DNA from: Linnemannia elongata
Taxonomy: Eukaryota > Mortierellomycota > Mortierellomycetes > Mortierellales > Mortierellaceae
NCBI GenBank assembly: GCA_036320915.1
Contig: JAXBDG010000006.1
Span: forward strand, 434,001-498,000
DNA length: 64,000 bases
Reading direction: 5' to 3'
The first letter of the stretch is position 1, and each line of letters opens with the position of its first letter. This document shows, piece after piece, positions 31,258-42,948 of this stretch. A program made the translations under genes and the position numbers. The notes under the pieces are model-generated. The model was not told the DNA's origin and ran no database searches. It saw nothing but the letters and a program-made list of their open reading frames with translations.

Positions 31258-33179
31258 TCCTGTTTTGTTGAGTTGATGTATGGTGAGTGGGAGAGTCGTA
31301 AGGTGTTCTGGGTGGTGTCCTGTGGGTGACTTTGTTATTGAGGTCGTTATAGCGAGAGGGAGGTTGTTTGTTCGCTAGAGTGGCGTGAAGAGAGTGACAA
31401 AAAGAAGAAGGGAAAGAGAGTGTGTAAAAGTGGGTGAAGAAAAGAGGGAAGGAAGGAAGGAAGGAAGGCTGAGAAAAGGTGCGGTGTAAGTTCAAGTGCA
31501 AGAGTCAAAGCATGACGAGCGAAAAAAAAGTAAACTCCGCCAACACTGACAAAGAAGGGAACGCCAAACTCAACGGTGACCCCGTGAGCATCACTGACCC
31601 TCTCCCTCTTTCTCTCCCTTCTCTCCCTTCTCTCCTGCAGCAAAAGCATATAATGTCAGCCAAATCAAGGCTTTGCTCTGCTTCGACTTTGAACATGGTT
31701 CACAAATGGGTATGGTGGCTTCCTTTTCTTTTATTTGCTCCTTCCCTTGGACTGCTCCTTGTTCTTTCTTCTTTCTCCCAGTCATCCCCAATACACGCAT
31801 ATAGATATACGTACCCGCTTCTCGTTCATTTCCATCGCTCTTGCACTACCATTTATGGCTAGCAAGGCAACATCCCCACAGACGTACTCCATCGCTGAAC
31901 GAAAATGCTTCCCCCCTTTCTGCGATTCAGGCACGCACATATTTAACACCAGGTTCATTTTTGTAACCAAAAGATGTCTCTCTCTTGCCTATCGAACCTT
32001 TCTTCGCTCTATGTCACTACCACACGTTGCTGTCACCGGCCATGTCAGAATAGGAGGGATAAACATAGGCCATCAATTGTTCAATCGGTTCACAAGCAAC
32101 AAGAAGCGAGAAAACAGGAGCTGACATATTGCAAAGTTAGATCGACACCAGTCGAATGACTAGACGAGCCAGAGTAGCCCATTTTAACAAACACTCTGTG
32201 GCCATCACACAAGACCTTCCCAAAATAATCACATCAATGAGACGCAAACAAATGCTTTAAACGCGTATTGTACCGTGAAAACCATTTCCGTGTCCTTCTT
32301 CCCAACAAAGGCGGCGCTTTGCTAAAGAGCTATGAACACTATTGAGAGGAGAAAAGATGTGGAATTTGAAAGAACGATGTTTGGTGAAGTTGAAGGAGTG
32401 TGATTTGAGAGGGGAGAGGAGTTGGAGAGTGAAAGGTGTTTTGGGACAGATATAGATCCCAAATAAGAGGCATTTTTACTATGAAAACGCGGGAACCAAT
32501 TCTGAAGGAATTCGTTGAGTTATGGCGAGAGGGGTCGCGTCGTTTAGCAATGTTCTTTAAGAGGCTGCATGTACAGATCGAGTTTGTGCAAGATAGGAGA
32601 CAGGTGTTGAAATAGAGGTTGGATGCACAATGCGTATTGCGAGGAGTTGGTTGATAGACAACAAGTGGCAGCTTGCCCTATGCTGATCAAGATAAACGGA
32701 CCACCCAACTGAGAGACTTCACAACATGAGCAAAGGCATAGATGACCTCATAATCCAATTGCCGGGCTCCATTGCTGGTGAGCTTAACATGACGCTTGGT
32801 GAAGGTGGGAGGAAAAGAGGAGACTAGAAATGAATTAGGGAGAAAAACTCAACTTTCAACCCCTTGGACGTTTGCTGTGTTGAAAAACGTGCGCATCTTG
32901 TGCCTGAAAACGACTAGAAAGGACCCGCTTGTTGGCTTTGTCTCATAAAATAAAAGGAGGCCATCCCATCCATGGCGAACATTGTAACACAGCAGCGACA
33001 ACGCGCGTGAGGCACTCTTTTTTTTTCTGATTATTGACATTCTCGCGAGACCATATCACAATTACTAGTAGAATCAATTGGTTTAGGTAACTTTTTTGCA
33101 ATGGATCCGAGTTATTGTTTAATGGGCTATCTTTTCACCTTTATCTCTCTTCAGCAAGACAACACAAAAGTGGAGATGT
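31258..33179. other. intergenic; no secure gene
   Basis: Small AG-rich tracts (GGAAGGAAGG near 31450) lie upstream of the TMEM50-type gene. A short spliced ORF starting at 31512 was considered (see findings). From 31900 to 33100 no coding region, RNA gene or repeat domain could be supported. Confidence 0.45.
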
Positions 33180-33434
33180 TTAGTGCCAGCACTTGTAGCC
33201 TCCATGCTGGTAGTAGCAGCTCCCGAGGAAGGCATTGTACTTTCCGATCTGGTCCAAGCCGCAGGAGCTGCCATCGTAGTTGCCGCCGGCATCGCTGCAG
33301 GCCCGCTTGGTCTTGGCTTGGTCGTTGCTGCAGTTACACCAGGCGGGGAGGGTCACGGCCTCGGCATCCTGGCTCATGACGACGAGGGCAAGGACGGCGA
33401 CGAGGAAGAAGGGAAAGATCTTGTTGAGAGCCAT
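33180..33434 (-). CDS. small secreted six-cysteine protein
   Basis: The 84-residue product has a signal peptide (hydrophobic 6-20, likely cleavage after Ala24 or Ala26) and about 58 mature residues with cysteines at 33, 35, 46, 58, 73 and 82, enough for three disulfides. The mature part is Gly/Tyr-rich with a CNC start and a CWH end. No named family is recognised. A TATA box (TATAAAAAG, minus strand, about 33624-33616) lies about 190 bp upstream of the ATG, and the leader is CT-rich. It resembles the small secreted proteins of plant- or soil-associated fungi in form only. It is unrelated in cysteine spacing to the eight-cysteine protein at 14144. Confidence 0.72.
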   Translation of the reverse strand: MALNKIFPFFLVAVLALVVMSQDAEAVTLPAWCNCSNDQAKTKRACSDAGGNYDGSSCGLDQIGKYNAFLGSCYYQHGGYKCWH

Positions 33435-33615
33435 CTAATACAGATACGAAGAGGGTGGTGAGTATAGGGATTCTTGTGGATCGGGTTGGAGCTTGGATAG
33501 TGTGTTTGAGTAGGAATAAAGTTGGAATAATTGTTCTTACTGTGTTTGTGTGGGTGGGTGTGGAGGATGTGGAGAGTAAGGAAAAAAATGAGGGATGCGT
33601 TGGATCCGGGTTTGG

Positions 33616-33624
33616 CTTTTTATA
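33616..33624 (-). promoter_or_regulatory. TATA box of the six-cysteine protein gene
   Basis: GGTATAAAAAGCC on the minus strand is the only strong TATA element upstream of the ATG at 33434. The intervening leader is CT-rich and ends TCTGTATTAG immediately before the ATG, so a leader intron is also possible. Confidence 0.55.
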
Positions 33625-33639
33625 CCTGAAAAACTCATT

Positions 33640-35113
33640 TTGGATCCCCATCGAGCGTCAGCTTGATTTACTCTGGAGCTTCCCATTGAACTCTTGCCAT
33701 AGTGTCATTCAATGGCGACCAGGATCTACAAAAGCGGAGCTAAAAACCCCCCACCCACGTTGTGAAAGGTGCAAAATCAAACGGGAGGTGAAGAGAGGAG
33801 GCGTAATTACCCTGGACTCAAGCCCAAATTGCCACACAAGTATGACATGGCTGCTGCTGTTCTGAGCGAATAACGTCAGGGAGCCTGAAAGTTCAAACAT
33901 TGGCGGAGGAGACAAGGCGCATTTTTTGTGAACCCTCAAACTCAAAAAAAAAGATTTAAAAACCAATTGCTCACTTCTAATGGACACCGTGGCCAAGATT
34001 GCTACCCAGATGCTACTTCCAGTGATCGGGCTTTGCACCGGTTTTACTTGCACTGCCTTTTACAGTCCGCTACCCTGTACTAAAAAAGCAAGTGACGTTC
34101 GCTAAAGAGACCGGCCGCTGCCATTGCATGCATAAAAATTATGATACACACAACACTCAATGGTGGTTAGCAAGTCAATTTGTGCCATGATGGGAAGCTA
34201 TCTCAAGAGTTGAGGCTGATCAGGTAGCTTTTATTTTGAACATTCTACTGCACGCCTCCTCTTGCAATCGTTGATGAGACAGAGTCATGAATAGACCTAT
34301 AGCTTTTTTGGACGCCCTTTCTCCAACTGTCAAGGGCACCTATGAAAATCCTAGGGCAAGGAAACGGTCAGCCAATGTGATCACAATAACCAATATGTTA
34401 AGTAGCCGATATCCTTTTCTTCTCGCAATACGATGGCCCCCACTTTGACGTTACCGTTCCATGAGCATTTTTTTCTTTTTTGTTGAAGCGGAACTGATGG
34501 TGTTTGCCTTTCTCTTTCGATCCCCACAGTGTCGTCTCAATAGCCCACCCTTTTGTTTTCTGTTGCTACAGCTAAAGATTGGACATGACCATGACATGAT
34601 ACATGACCTTGAAGAGAGATGCGCCTTGGGTACATCCCCATGACTTTCGTTGCTGTGTGTTAGTACCCTTTACCGATCCCTGTCTCCCAGTCCCTTGTTC
34701 GCAAATACGACTCCGTGCCGTAAGGGCATGAACATCCCTATTGCACCAACGAGTGCAGGAAAATCCATATTACATGCCATTGTTTGTTTTATTGCTGGGA
34801 GAAGATAACAGGGAGGAGAGGCTAAGCTTCATACAAGTCGGAGTTGCTTCCCGTGTCTTTTCTACGTACTGTAAATGTGCTTTGCATTGGGCTGTGCAAG
34901 CGGACAGGATATTATAAAGTGCCTTGCAGGGAAAAGAAAGTGTACTTTAAGACCGTTACTGGTCGATAATTCAAATGGCTGGTGCCGTATCTGTTGAGGA
35001 TAAAAATCAAATCGAGCAAAATGTTGATGTTATGCGTAAAAAAATAGAATAGCGTTCCTCGCGGTTTTGTTGCCATGGATGGACGTTGACGAACTGCAAC
35101 CCCTCTGTTACTC

Positions 35114-35149
<36 letters not shown>

Positions 35150-37720
35150 TGGTCACCAACAAATAGCCAGAAAACGTTAACAACAGGACTAATACTCCGC
35201 TTGCAGCCTCGCTCTCATTCCTGCTTATGTGTCTGAAGTATTTCGCATCTATGTGTATGTTTTTGCGAGTCGCGTTTGGTGTCATAGCACCTCCTACAAG
35301 AAGTTGCGTGTTTATTTCGAATCCTAGAGACGGGGGGTGTGTGGGAATGTCTACGTCGGAACCTTCTCCCTTAGTAGCGTGAGTAACTTAAGGTGGGTAT
35401 CGGAGTGAAAGTGGCACTCGACCTCGGCTCCTCCAGGAGCAGTGGGAATGTGTGACATTGTTATTATAGGTACCAAGAGCCTTGTTTGATCGAGGGGATT
35501 AGTGTGCGCGATAGCGATGTGTACAAGGGTAGTGGGAGTAGTGATCCACTTAGCCGATAGTATGGTATCCAGTGAACCCTCATATCTCCTGTGCATTCAA
35601 TCTTTGAGGACTAGTGTCTTTTTTTGAATTTACTCAGCTACCGAAATGTCAAGTTGTTAGCACAAATACTGAGCAAGACCTGTCTTGAATCTTTCAAAGT
35701 TAAAATGTCAAGTCCATGCAATTGAAACAACATCTTGGGGGTAACCATCTGGCTCCAACTGATTTATCACTTCCCAACATAGTGAGACTATATCTGACCC
35801 ACCATATTCCCATGAAATCCCATAGGTCCCTTCTGTCGAGCATATGCTGGCTGAGGTATGTCGCATACCAATATAAGGTGTCAAGGTGACAGAGCTCTGT
35901 CAATTGGCATTCAGTCTTCTGGAGAAAAGTAGGCAAGCTGGGGCGAGGGTGACAGAACGTTCCTGTTTAGCATCAAATTATCCGGAGCTCAGCCAGCCTT
36001 CCTGCGGAACAGGTTTTGTGTCGATGTACCAGTCCCAGGCCAATCTTGAGCGACCCGCTTGTGATAATGACTGGATGAGGCAGGCAATGGGGCCATGTGT
36101 GCTACTTCGGACATGTTACTTGTGAGAGTTAGAGCTGGTCGTTGGGTTGGTGGACAATTTCTCAAAGGCCATCGAGGGTGGTTGGGGCATTGAACGGAAT
36201 GAATAATACAAGAAAACAAAAAACAAAAAACAAAAAAGGCGCACAGACGCCAAGAGAAAATGTCTTGTTCCACCTTAGCATTCCCCTATGCACCCTTACT
36301 ATCCTCAATTGCTCACTTCTGGATGGGGTTTTGTCCTTGGCTAGTGGACTTGTTGTTCGTCGGTCTGTGTATCCACAGGAAACTGTAGACACGATGGTCA
36401 TTCCCTTTGGCAAGAGAAATGGGCTAAGACAACATAATGAAAAAAAAAATGGACAGGAGATAGCAACTTTGCGATCATTTGTCTATCCGTGGAATCGATT
36501 GACCCCGAAGTACACGATGGTAAGAAGTGGAGAACGGACCATATAACTACAAAAAAAATAGAGAACAACAGGCCGACGAATACATTCGAAGCATAGGCTT
36601 GCCTGCTAGGCTGGGTTGGGCTATCAAATGAAAGATAGAGATAATGAAAGTGCGATGATGCCCATTTTAAATCGGGAAATAGAGTGAAGGGGTTTGACCC
36701 ATAGTAACCAAATAGGAGAGCAGAGAGAAAGGGATAAATGGTGGAGGAAGAAAGAGGACGAGTGATAATGTCCCGAACGGGAGGGCGCGTTTCTACAATC
36801 CATACATAAACGTCCTACTAGAACAAAGAAATAACAATCCCGAATAGAAGTATATGCGAAGTGTCTGTACAAGGTGACCATGCCATGCGATGCAACCATG
36901 CAGGACGTATCCTTAACATGTGTTGGTTTGTTACAGATTTTAGATTTCCAATTGAACGTTTGTAAGTGCCAAGGATGGGTGGGCCATGTATGTTTGACTT
37001 GACAAAGATTCGTTCTCCTTTTTTAGTACTTCCAATCATTCCTCACTTCCTCTTGGCTCACTTTCTTCCCTCCATTTTGTAGCTAGGTTCTTTTCTTGAA
37101 GTGAAGTAAAAGAACTAGAGTGCATTGTCCCCCCTTTTTCGCATTATTATTTTGTTGGGTGCTCCATGCACGAAAACAGAGCAAACAAGCAACTTTAAGA
37201 CAGACAGGGACGGATGGGGACAGGTGGCAGACATATATCGATCGGTTCGCCTTTTGAGAACCGATGGAAAAAGGCGGTCGGACCTGCAGGGAGAATAACA
37301 TACCCATCAAAAAGCAAAATTGGAGCGGCGAATTATGGTATGGGTGGAAAGGGTGGATAAGGTTGTCCCTGAAACCATTTCCCTTTGATAAAGCCAGATT
37401 CGCATATAAAACGAGCTTTTGGGTCTCATCAGGTTTCGCTTTTTTTTTTTTTTTTTTTTTTTTTTGTTCCCTCCATCAACAATATCATCAAGACAACAAA
37501 AGACAACAAAGCCAGCATCAATTATCTTTGACTCCACTTTACTCTCTTGACCTCTTCTTTCTATTTCTTTCTTCCTTCTTTTCTTCTTTTTTTCTTCTCA
37601 CTTCACTTTTTACTCTTTTCCCCCTCTATTTCTACTTTCATACACGTCCAATTGACTATCTCATCCTCTCATTCCCACACCACACTTTCCCACATTACAC
37701 ACACATCAATCACACCGACA
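33640..37720. other. 4-kb stretch without a secure gene; T31 tract and micro-ORF
   Basis: Frames are closed or low-complexity throughout. Notable points are a TATA-preceded 25-codon ORF at 34975-35052, a run of 31 T at 35117-35147, a second T-run at about 37439-37465, and the CT-rich leader of the TMEM135-like gene from 37540. The T31 tract could be the A-tail of a retroposed sequence inserted on the minus strand, but the sequence to its right was not recognised. Confidence 0.45.
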
Positions 37721-40566
37721 ATGGCAAAGATATTCACCGTTACACCAGCAGAACTCAACATCCTCAACGACAGGAATGCCAATAACACTCATAACGACCT
37801 TGACTCTTCCTCAGATACTTCATACCCATCCACCCCTACAGACACACACCCCTCCAACCCATTCTCGTCACACTTCCGTCCCCTCAAGTCCACTTCAACT
37901 GCAAAGGGAGGAGACCTGTCCAAGGTTGTGCTCTCCTTCTTCCTCTCGCCTACAGGATACCGTCTCTTGAGATTCGACACAAAAAGCAAGTCCAAGAAGG
38001 GGAAATCTACTTCTCCTACTGCCTCTACTACGTCTGGCCCTGATTCCAAGAAGAAGACCAAGGCTTCAGTGACCGTCTCGCACAAGAGTCTTCAGAGGCT
38101 ACGCACCTCTCTCGTTGACCCTGAGGAATACGAGCAATGGTTCAAGTAGGTTTTCTTGTTCAAGGTCAATTACGGGATAACGAGAAAAAGAGAGAGAGAG
38201 AGAGTTCATTGGGGCAGGATTATGGACTCACTGAATTGGGCTAGTGGATCCCTTTTTCCCCTTTTTGTTTTTGTGTACGCCCCAATCCTTCTTTCTTACT
38301 CACCCCACAACAAATGCAAGGGCCAATCAAACCCAGAAACCTAACTTTTTCCCTCCCTCCATTCTTGTTTCTTCGTTCACCTTCACTATGTTACCCAACA
38401 AAGATCCCAAGCCAACATTAACAACAACAACAACAGACCCTCAATTGACGACGAATACCGTGGTAACAGCAGTATCAACAAAACGAAAGTAAACAGGAAT
38501 GTAGCAGCACTCTCTTCAGCAACACGCGCTGGAATCAGAGGTTTCACCCTCGCATTTCTGGCAGGCACGGCCATGGACGTCCTCCTCCCCGCTCTCCTCA
38601 AACAAAGATTCAGGGGTCTCGTCCACAAGATCTTTACCAACCCTTCGTCCTTGCGACTGGGGGCTTCCTGTGGTCTCTTTGCATTCGTCTACAGACTGTC
38701 CTTCCATATTATTGCCCTCGCTCTCGACCGCGTCTCCCAGGATCAACATACAGCAAGTTCCAGGAGGTCGGATTCTGGAATTGGTCTTGGAGGCAGGCAA
38801 CGACGAGGTCAACATGGAGACGGCAAGATTGTGTTTGGAGGGTTGACACAGCTCGACAGCGGAGACGAGAACCAACAACAGAGTGGATCTGAGGATGATG
38901 ACGATACGCTCCCAGTGAACCCCAAGGTGCAGGCTGCAAGGAACAGGAAAAAGTGGATCCCCGCCCTCTTGGCCTCCCTTGTCGCCGCACCAGCCTACAG
39001 CCTGATCCCCGAAAAGGCCCGTCGGTTGACGATGGCGTTATACTTTTTGACGTACGCCGGTGAATCTGCTTATGCGGCGCTGGAACATGAGGGCCTCTTG
39101 AAGTGGTTGCCTAGTTGGGTCGGGATCTGGATCTTGGCGCCTATTAGCACCTCGCAGATTGTGCACACCTTCATCCAGCATAACGACTGTAGTCCTGTAA
39201 GTGTCGTCTTTGTTGCTCCGCTTTTCTTTTTCTTTATTATTTTTTTTTGCTATGCAATCCTCCTATCCTTCTCCTTTTCCTGTTTTTCCGCCCCCTGTTT
39301 GTCGGATCGGGTCGAAATCTCTTTCTGATCCCCACCAAACAACACAACAACACCAACACGCCTTTCTCCTCCTTCCCTCCTTTCCCCAATTTCTATCCTT
39401 GTCGCGTTTTCTTACCTTATATTCCAAAAAAGAAAACGAGGCGCACATCCATCCCTTTTTTCGCTTTACGTACCTTTTTTCAGATCCAGCAATCGACTAA
39501 CCAACGCGTCCCCTTGTTTCTTCTCCTATCCTTACTCTCCTTCGCACAAATGTGTATTTATACTTATCATTACCTTAGATGGGATGGACGAAGTTGATCA
39601 TGTCACAATGCGACCCATACCTCCACCGCCCCAAGGGCTTCAACACAAAGACCCTAGGCGCCTTCCCCACCTCCGGACAACTCTTTGAAGGCGCAAAAGC
39701 CTACATGAACGCCGGGTACTTATCCCAACCCATCCTCGCCTCCGCTGCCGCCACTGCAGCAGCCGCAGCCCTCACAGGAGATGTCAGTGGTACTAGTGCA
39801 AAGGCGTTCTTGTTGCCAAGGGCTTGTGAGAGTACTTTCAAGTTCACAGAGTCCATGGGTCACCACTCGGCCGGATGCCAGATGTTTCATCCGGGGGTAG
39901 CGAGCTGTGGTACTGCGACGAAGCAACTTTTGGGAAAGAATGCAGTTTTCTCGTTCAAGATGTATGCAGTTCTGGCGGCTTTGACGTTTATCGCCCGTGG
40001 GGGGAATGTCTTCCAGAAGGGGTATGTTGTTTTTTTTTGGGATTTTTTGTTTGTTTGTTTTTTCTTGGATGCTTTTTTGATGTGCTTTGCCAAGATCCTA
40101 TTGAATGCTAATAAGCTTCACTCTCGTTTTTAACATCCACCCCTCCGAACTATTTAGGGTGATGAACTATGTGTCAAAGACAACCATTGCCACCCTTCGT
40201 AGCACAATCGCAACCTGGGGTATCGTCGTTACCGCATTCCCACTCTTTTGCTCCATGGACAAAACCCTTCCGACCTGGTTCCTCCCCACAAAACGACACT
40301 ACCTTAACGGGTTCCTGGGCGGACTCTGGGTTCTCCTCGAGACACCGGCCAGGCAATCGGCTTTGACTTTGTATTTTACAAGGTTTATGATTGAAGCCCT
40401 TTGGAGGAGGGCTGTCAAGGCTGGATGGGTAAAGAAGGTGAAAGGTGGAGAGACCATCTTGTTTGGGTTTGCGATGGCGGTTGTTATGGGTGTTTTTGAA
40501 ACCTCCCCCGGAATGGCGAGGAAGACGGTTATTCAGAGTATGTTGAACAAGATTTTTGTTGATTGA
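37721..40566 (+). CDS. TMEM135-like multipass membrane protein
   Basis: Four exons (37721-38145, 38404-39196, 39579-40021, 40158-40566) give 689 residues. TMEM135 proteins are peroxisome/mitochondria-linked membrane proteins of the Tim17-like fold. Landmarks are TRAGIRGFTLAFLAGTAMDVLLP and GASCGLFAFVYRLSFHIIALAL, the hydrophobic block ALLASLVAAPAYSLIPE, the Cys/His cluster GHHSAGCQMFHPGVASC near 490, and the C-terminal NGFLGGLWVLLETPARQSALTLY. The N-terminal ~140 residues are polar and Ser/Thr-rich and unlike animal TMEM135. The join of exon 1 to exon 2 uses an acceptor after CCCAACAAAG, which lacks a good pyrimidine tract, so this first junction is less sure than the others. Confidence 0.83.
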
Positions 40567-41623
40567 GCTCTATAAGCAGGTGCGTGGGTGTGTGTGTATG
40601 TGTGTCCGTAGGCGTGAGGCGACGCGTATTACCCTTGCTCTGTTTTTTTTTTTTTTTTTTTTTTTTGCTTCTTTACATCTTTTCTTTTTCGTTCCTTTTT
40701 TTTCTCTTCTTATTCATACCCTAATTACCCACGAATAAATAAATATATCGCGAAAACAAAAAGCAGTAAGTGCTATGCGCACGAAACGTGTTTGATGAGC
40801 CGGGGGAGGTGTGTGGGGTTTGTGAGGAAGATCACGTTTTTTATTCTATGTTGTGTAGTGCATGTGGTAAAAGAGAAGGGTAAAGAAACAGTCTATGAGT
40901 GAAAAAGAGGAAAGAGAAAGAAAGAAAGGAAAAAAAAAAGGATGTGGAAATCTATGATGGAATGGGATAAGAGGTGTGCCGAGGTGTGTTGAAGTGCAAA
41001 GTCGGTCTATGCAAGTCTAGAAAATGTGTCGTGTGCTGGTCGGTAATCCGAGTCTAAAAATGAAAAAAAAAGTCCAAAGGGGATGGCTGTGGGGGGGGTC
41101 TATGACTGTAGAAAAAGTATGTGGATGCTTGAAGAAGGTCTGGATGTGTTTGGATGTGTGGAAGTTTGAAGATGTCGTGGATACCGTGGGCGAAGTTGCG
41201 GATGAGAGTTGTGGTTCTTGAGTGGGTGGATATGGGTCAAGGAGTTGCGTGGTGGTGGCAGTGGTGGTGGCACGTGGTTGTGGATAAGGGGTGGGGAGAA
41301 GGCATGGTGATGATAGTGGTGATGTGTTGGCGATGGGTGGGCGAGTTGAAAGGGAGAAGAGCAGAAGAACAAAGAAGAGAGTGAATGGGATATTGTAACA
41401 GAAACAATGACACCAGAAGAGAGCGAAAGAGAGAGAGAGAAAAAAACGAAGGTGCAAACATCCAAACAAACAAAAGCAGAAGGTGGTAAAAAAAACTAAG
41501 AAAAGTAAAAAGAAAGGGCCTATTAAAAAGAAGTGGAAAGGACGTGGAGGAGGTGGTGGAGCAAAGAAGTGAAAGAAAGAATTGTTGGGCATGTGTCCTC
41601 AGCTCGCTCTCTGTTTCCTCCTC
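40567..41623. other. intergenic, strand-asymmetric low complexity
   Basis: A T-run lies at about 40643-40666, followed by purine-rich plus-strand sequence (GTGG/GAGAA runs) from 40790 to 41580. Long ORFs on the minus strand here are only translations of CT/CA-rich repeats and are not called as genes. Confidence 0.5.
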
Positions 41624-42948
41624 TTAGCGGATGACAGTGCGAGTCGACTTTCTTCCATCCTTCTTTTCAGCCATGATCTTCTTGAAATCAATCCCAATCC
41701 GGCCACTCGCAACCTCATTCCTCACAAAGCCCTGCAACTCCCTCGAATCCAACAACTCGTTCACATGCTCAGTCCACTGCGAATGACTCTGCTGCATATG
41801 AGGCCCACCCCCTTGACAGGGCTTGGGTGGGAGGACTGCGAGGAGCTTAGGCTTGAGGAAGGCGACGACCCAGATCTCGAATTGGACTTCGCCGTCTTTC
41901 ACGAGCGGGCGGAACCATTGAGGGAGAGCATGGTGCGAGTTGGTGGTATTTGTGGAGTGGCGGACACGTTTTCCTTCACGGGTGTCTTCGCCGGTGGCAT
42001 CTTCGTCCTCTTCGTCCTCATCGTCATAAATGTCGCCATCGACTTGTTCGGGAACCGTCTGGGCTGGTGCGTTGGTGGATGGGGCTTCTGAGTAGGGTGG
42101 AGGCGACGCGACGTCTGATCCATCCGAAGGGTCCGAATGGCCCATCGACAAGCCTAATTGCAACATGAATTGAAAGGATAAAAGGAGGGTGAGTATCGAA
42201 AGCATCTTACTCTCTGTGTCTGCGTTCGACACAACCAACATGCAAAGAAAATCATAAACGAAAACGACAAAGATAACCTACACATATCGATATAGGCAGA
42301 AGCGTTGTTGGACATCCAAGACGCGACATGATCCACCCCTAAAAACATCTTCGAAAGTTCCATCCCCCCACCACTGGTACCGTCGCCACCGGCCATATCA
42401 TCATCGGCCAGAGAAGAGCTGGTATCATCACCAGCATTGCTGGATCCATCTCCTCTCATACTATCACTCCCACTTGTCCCACCCCCGGTAGTGGACCCAT
42501 CAAACCCGGGCAAACGCGCCAACGTCTCCGCTGTCAAGATCGGAACTTCAAGGAAACGTCTCATCACCAGCACCGAGTCCTCCAGATCCGACGCGGCGGC
42601 GTCCTCCCCGCCTCCAGCGGTAGTGGCACCTGCGGCATTAGCTACAGCATCGACAAGATTGGTCGCAGGCTTATGACCACAGAGCGCGCGAAGGTCCTTG
42701 GTCTCGACGTAGGAGCGACGATGCTTGGCGGGCGCCGGTTGTTGGACAATGTAGAGTCGCAGGGGGAAGTCATTGGAATCGGCAGGGTGGAGACTCTTGA
42801 AGGTTTCCAGGAATTGGCTGTCTTGAGGGTAGTTTGAGGTGGCTGACGCGAGATAAGCGAGGATGTGGGCCGGGTCAATGGCTTCCGGAGGAGTCGATAC
42901 TGCTTGCTTGCTTGCTTTTTGGTTGGGTAGTGGTGATTTGTTGCTCAT
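41624..42948 (-). CDS. unknown conserved-looking protein, 398 aa
   Basis: Two exons (42282-42948 and 41624-42153) join in frame through GT-AG. Residues 1-110 look globular (PAHILAYLASATSNYPQDSQFLETFKSLHP; FPLRLYIVQQPAPAKHRRSY). Two Gly/Ser/Asp-rich linkers (about 115-145 and 170-215) surround LEDSVLVMRRFLEVPILTAETLARLPGF. An acidic stretch (DIYDDEDEEDEDATGEDT) precedes a C-terminal globular part, FEIWVVAFLKPKLLAVLPP ... LDSRELQGFVRNEVASGRIGIDFKKIM. No membrane segment or known motif is seen and the family is not recognised. The ATG at 42948 is favoured over upstream in-frame codons because only low-complexity leader precedes it. GTAGGT at 42281 is the donor. Confidence 0.75.

Noticed and set aside
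41017..41592. 191-codon minus-strand ORF
   Set aside because: Low-complexity Pro/His/Ser/Thr translation of purine-pyrimidine asymmetric DNA, with no start context or motif.
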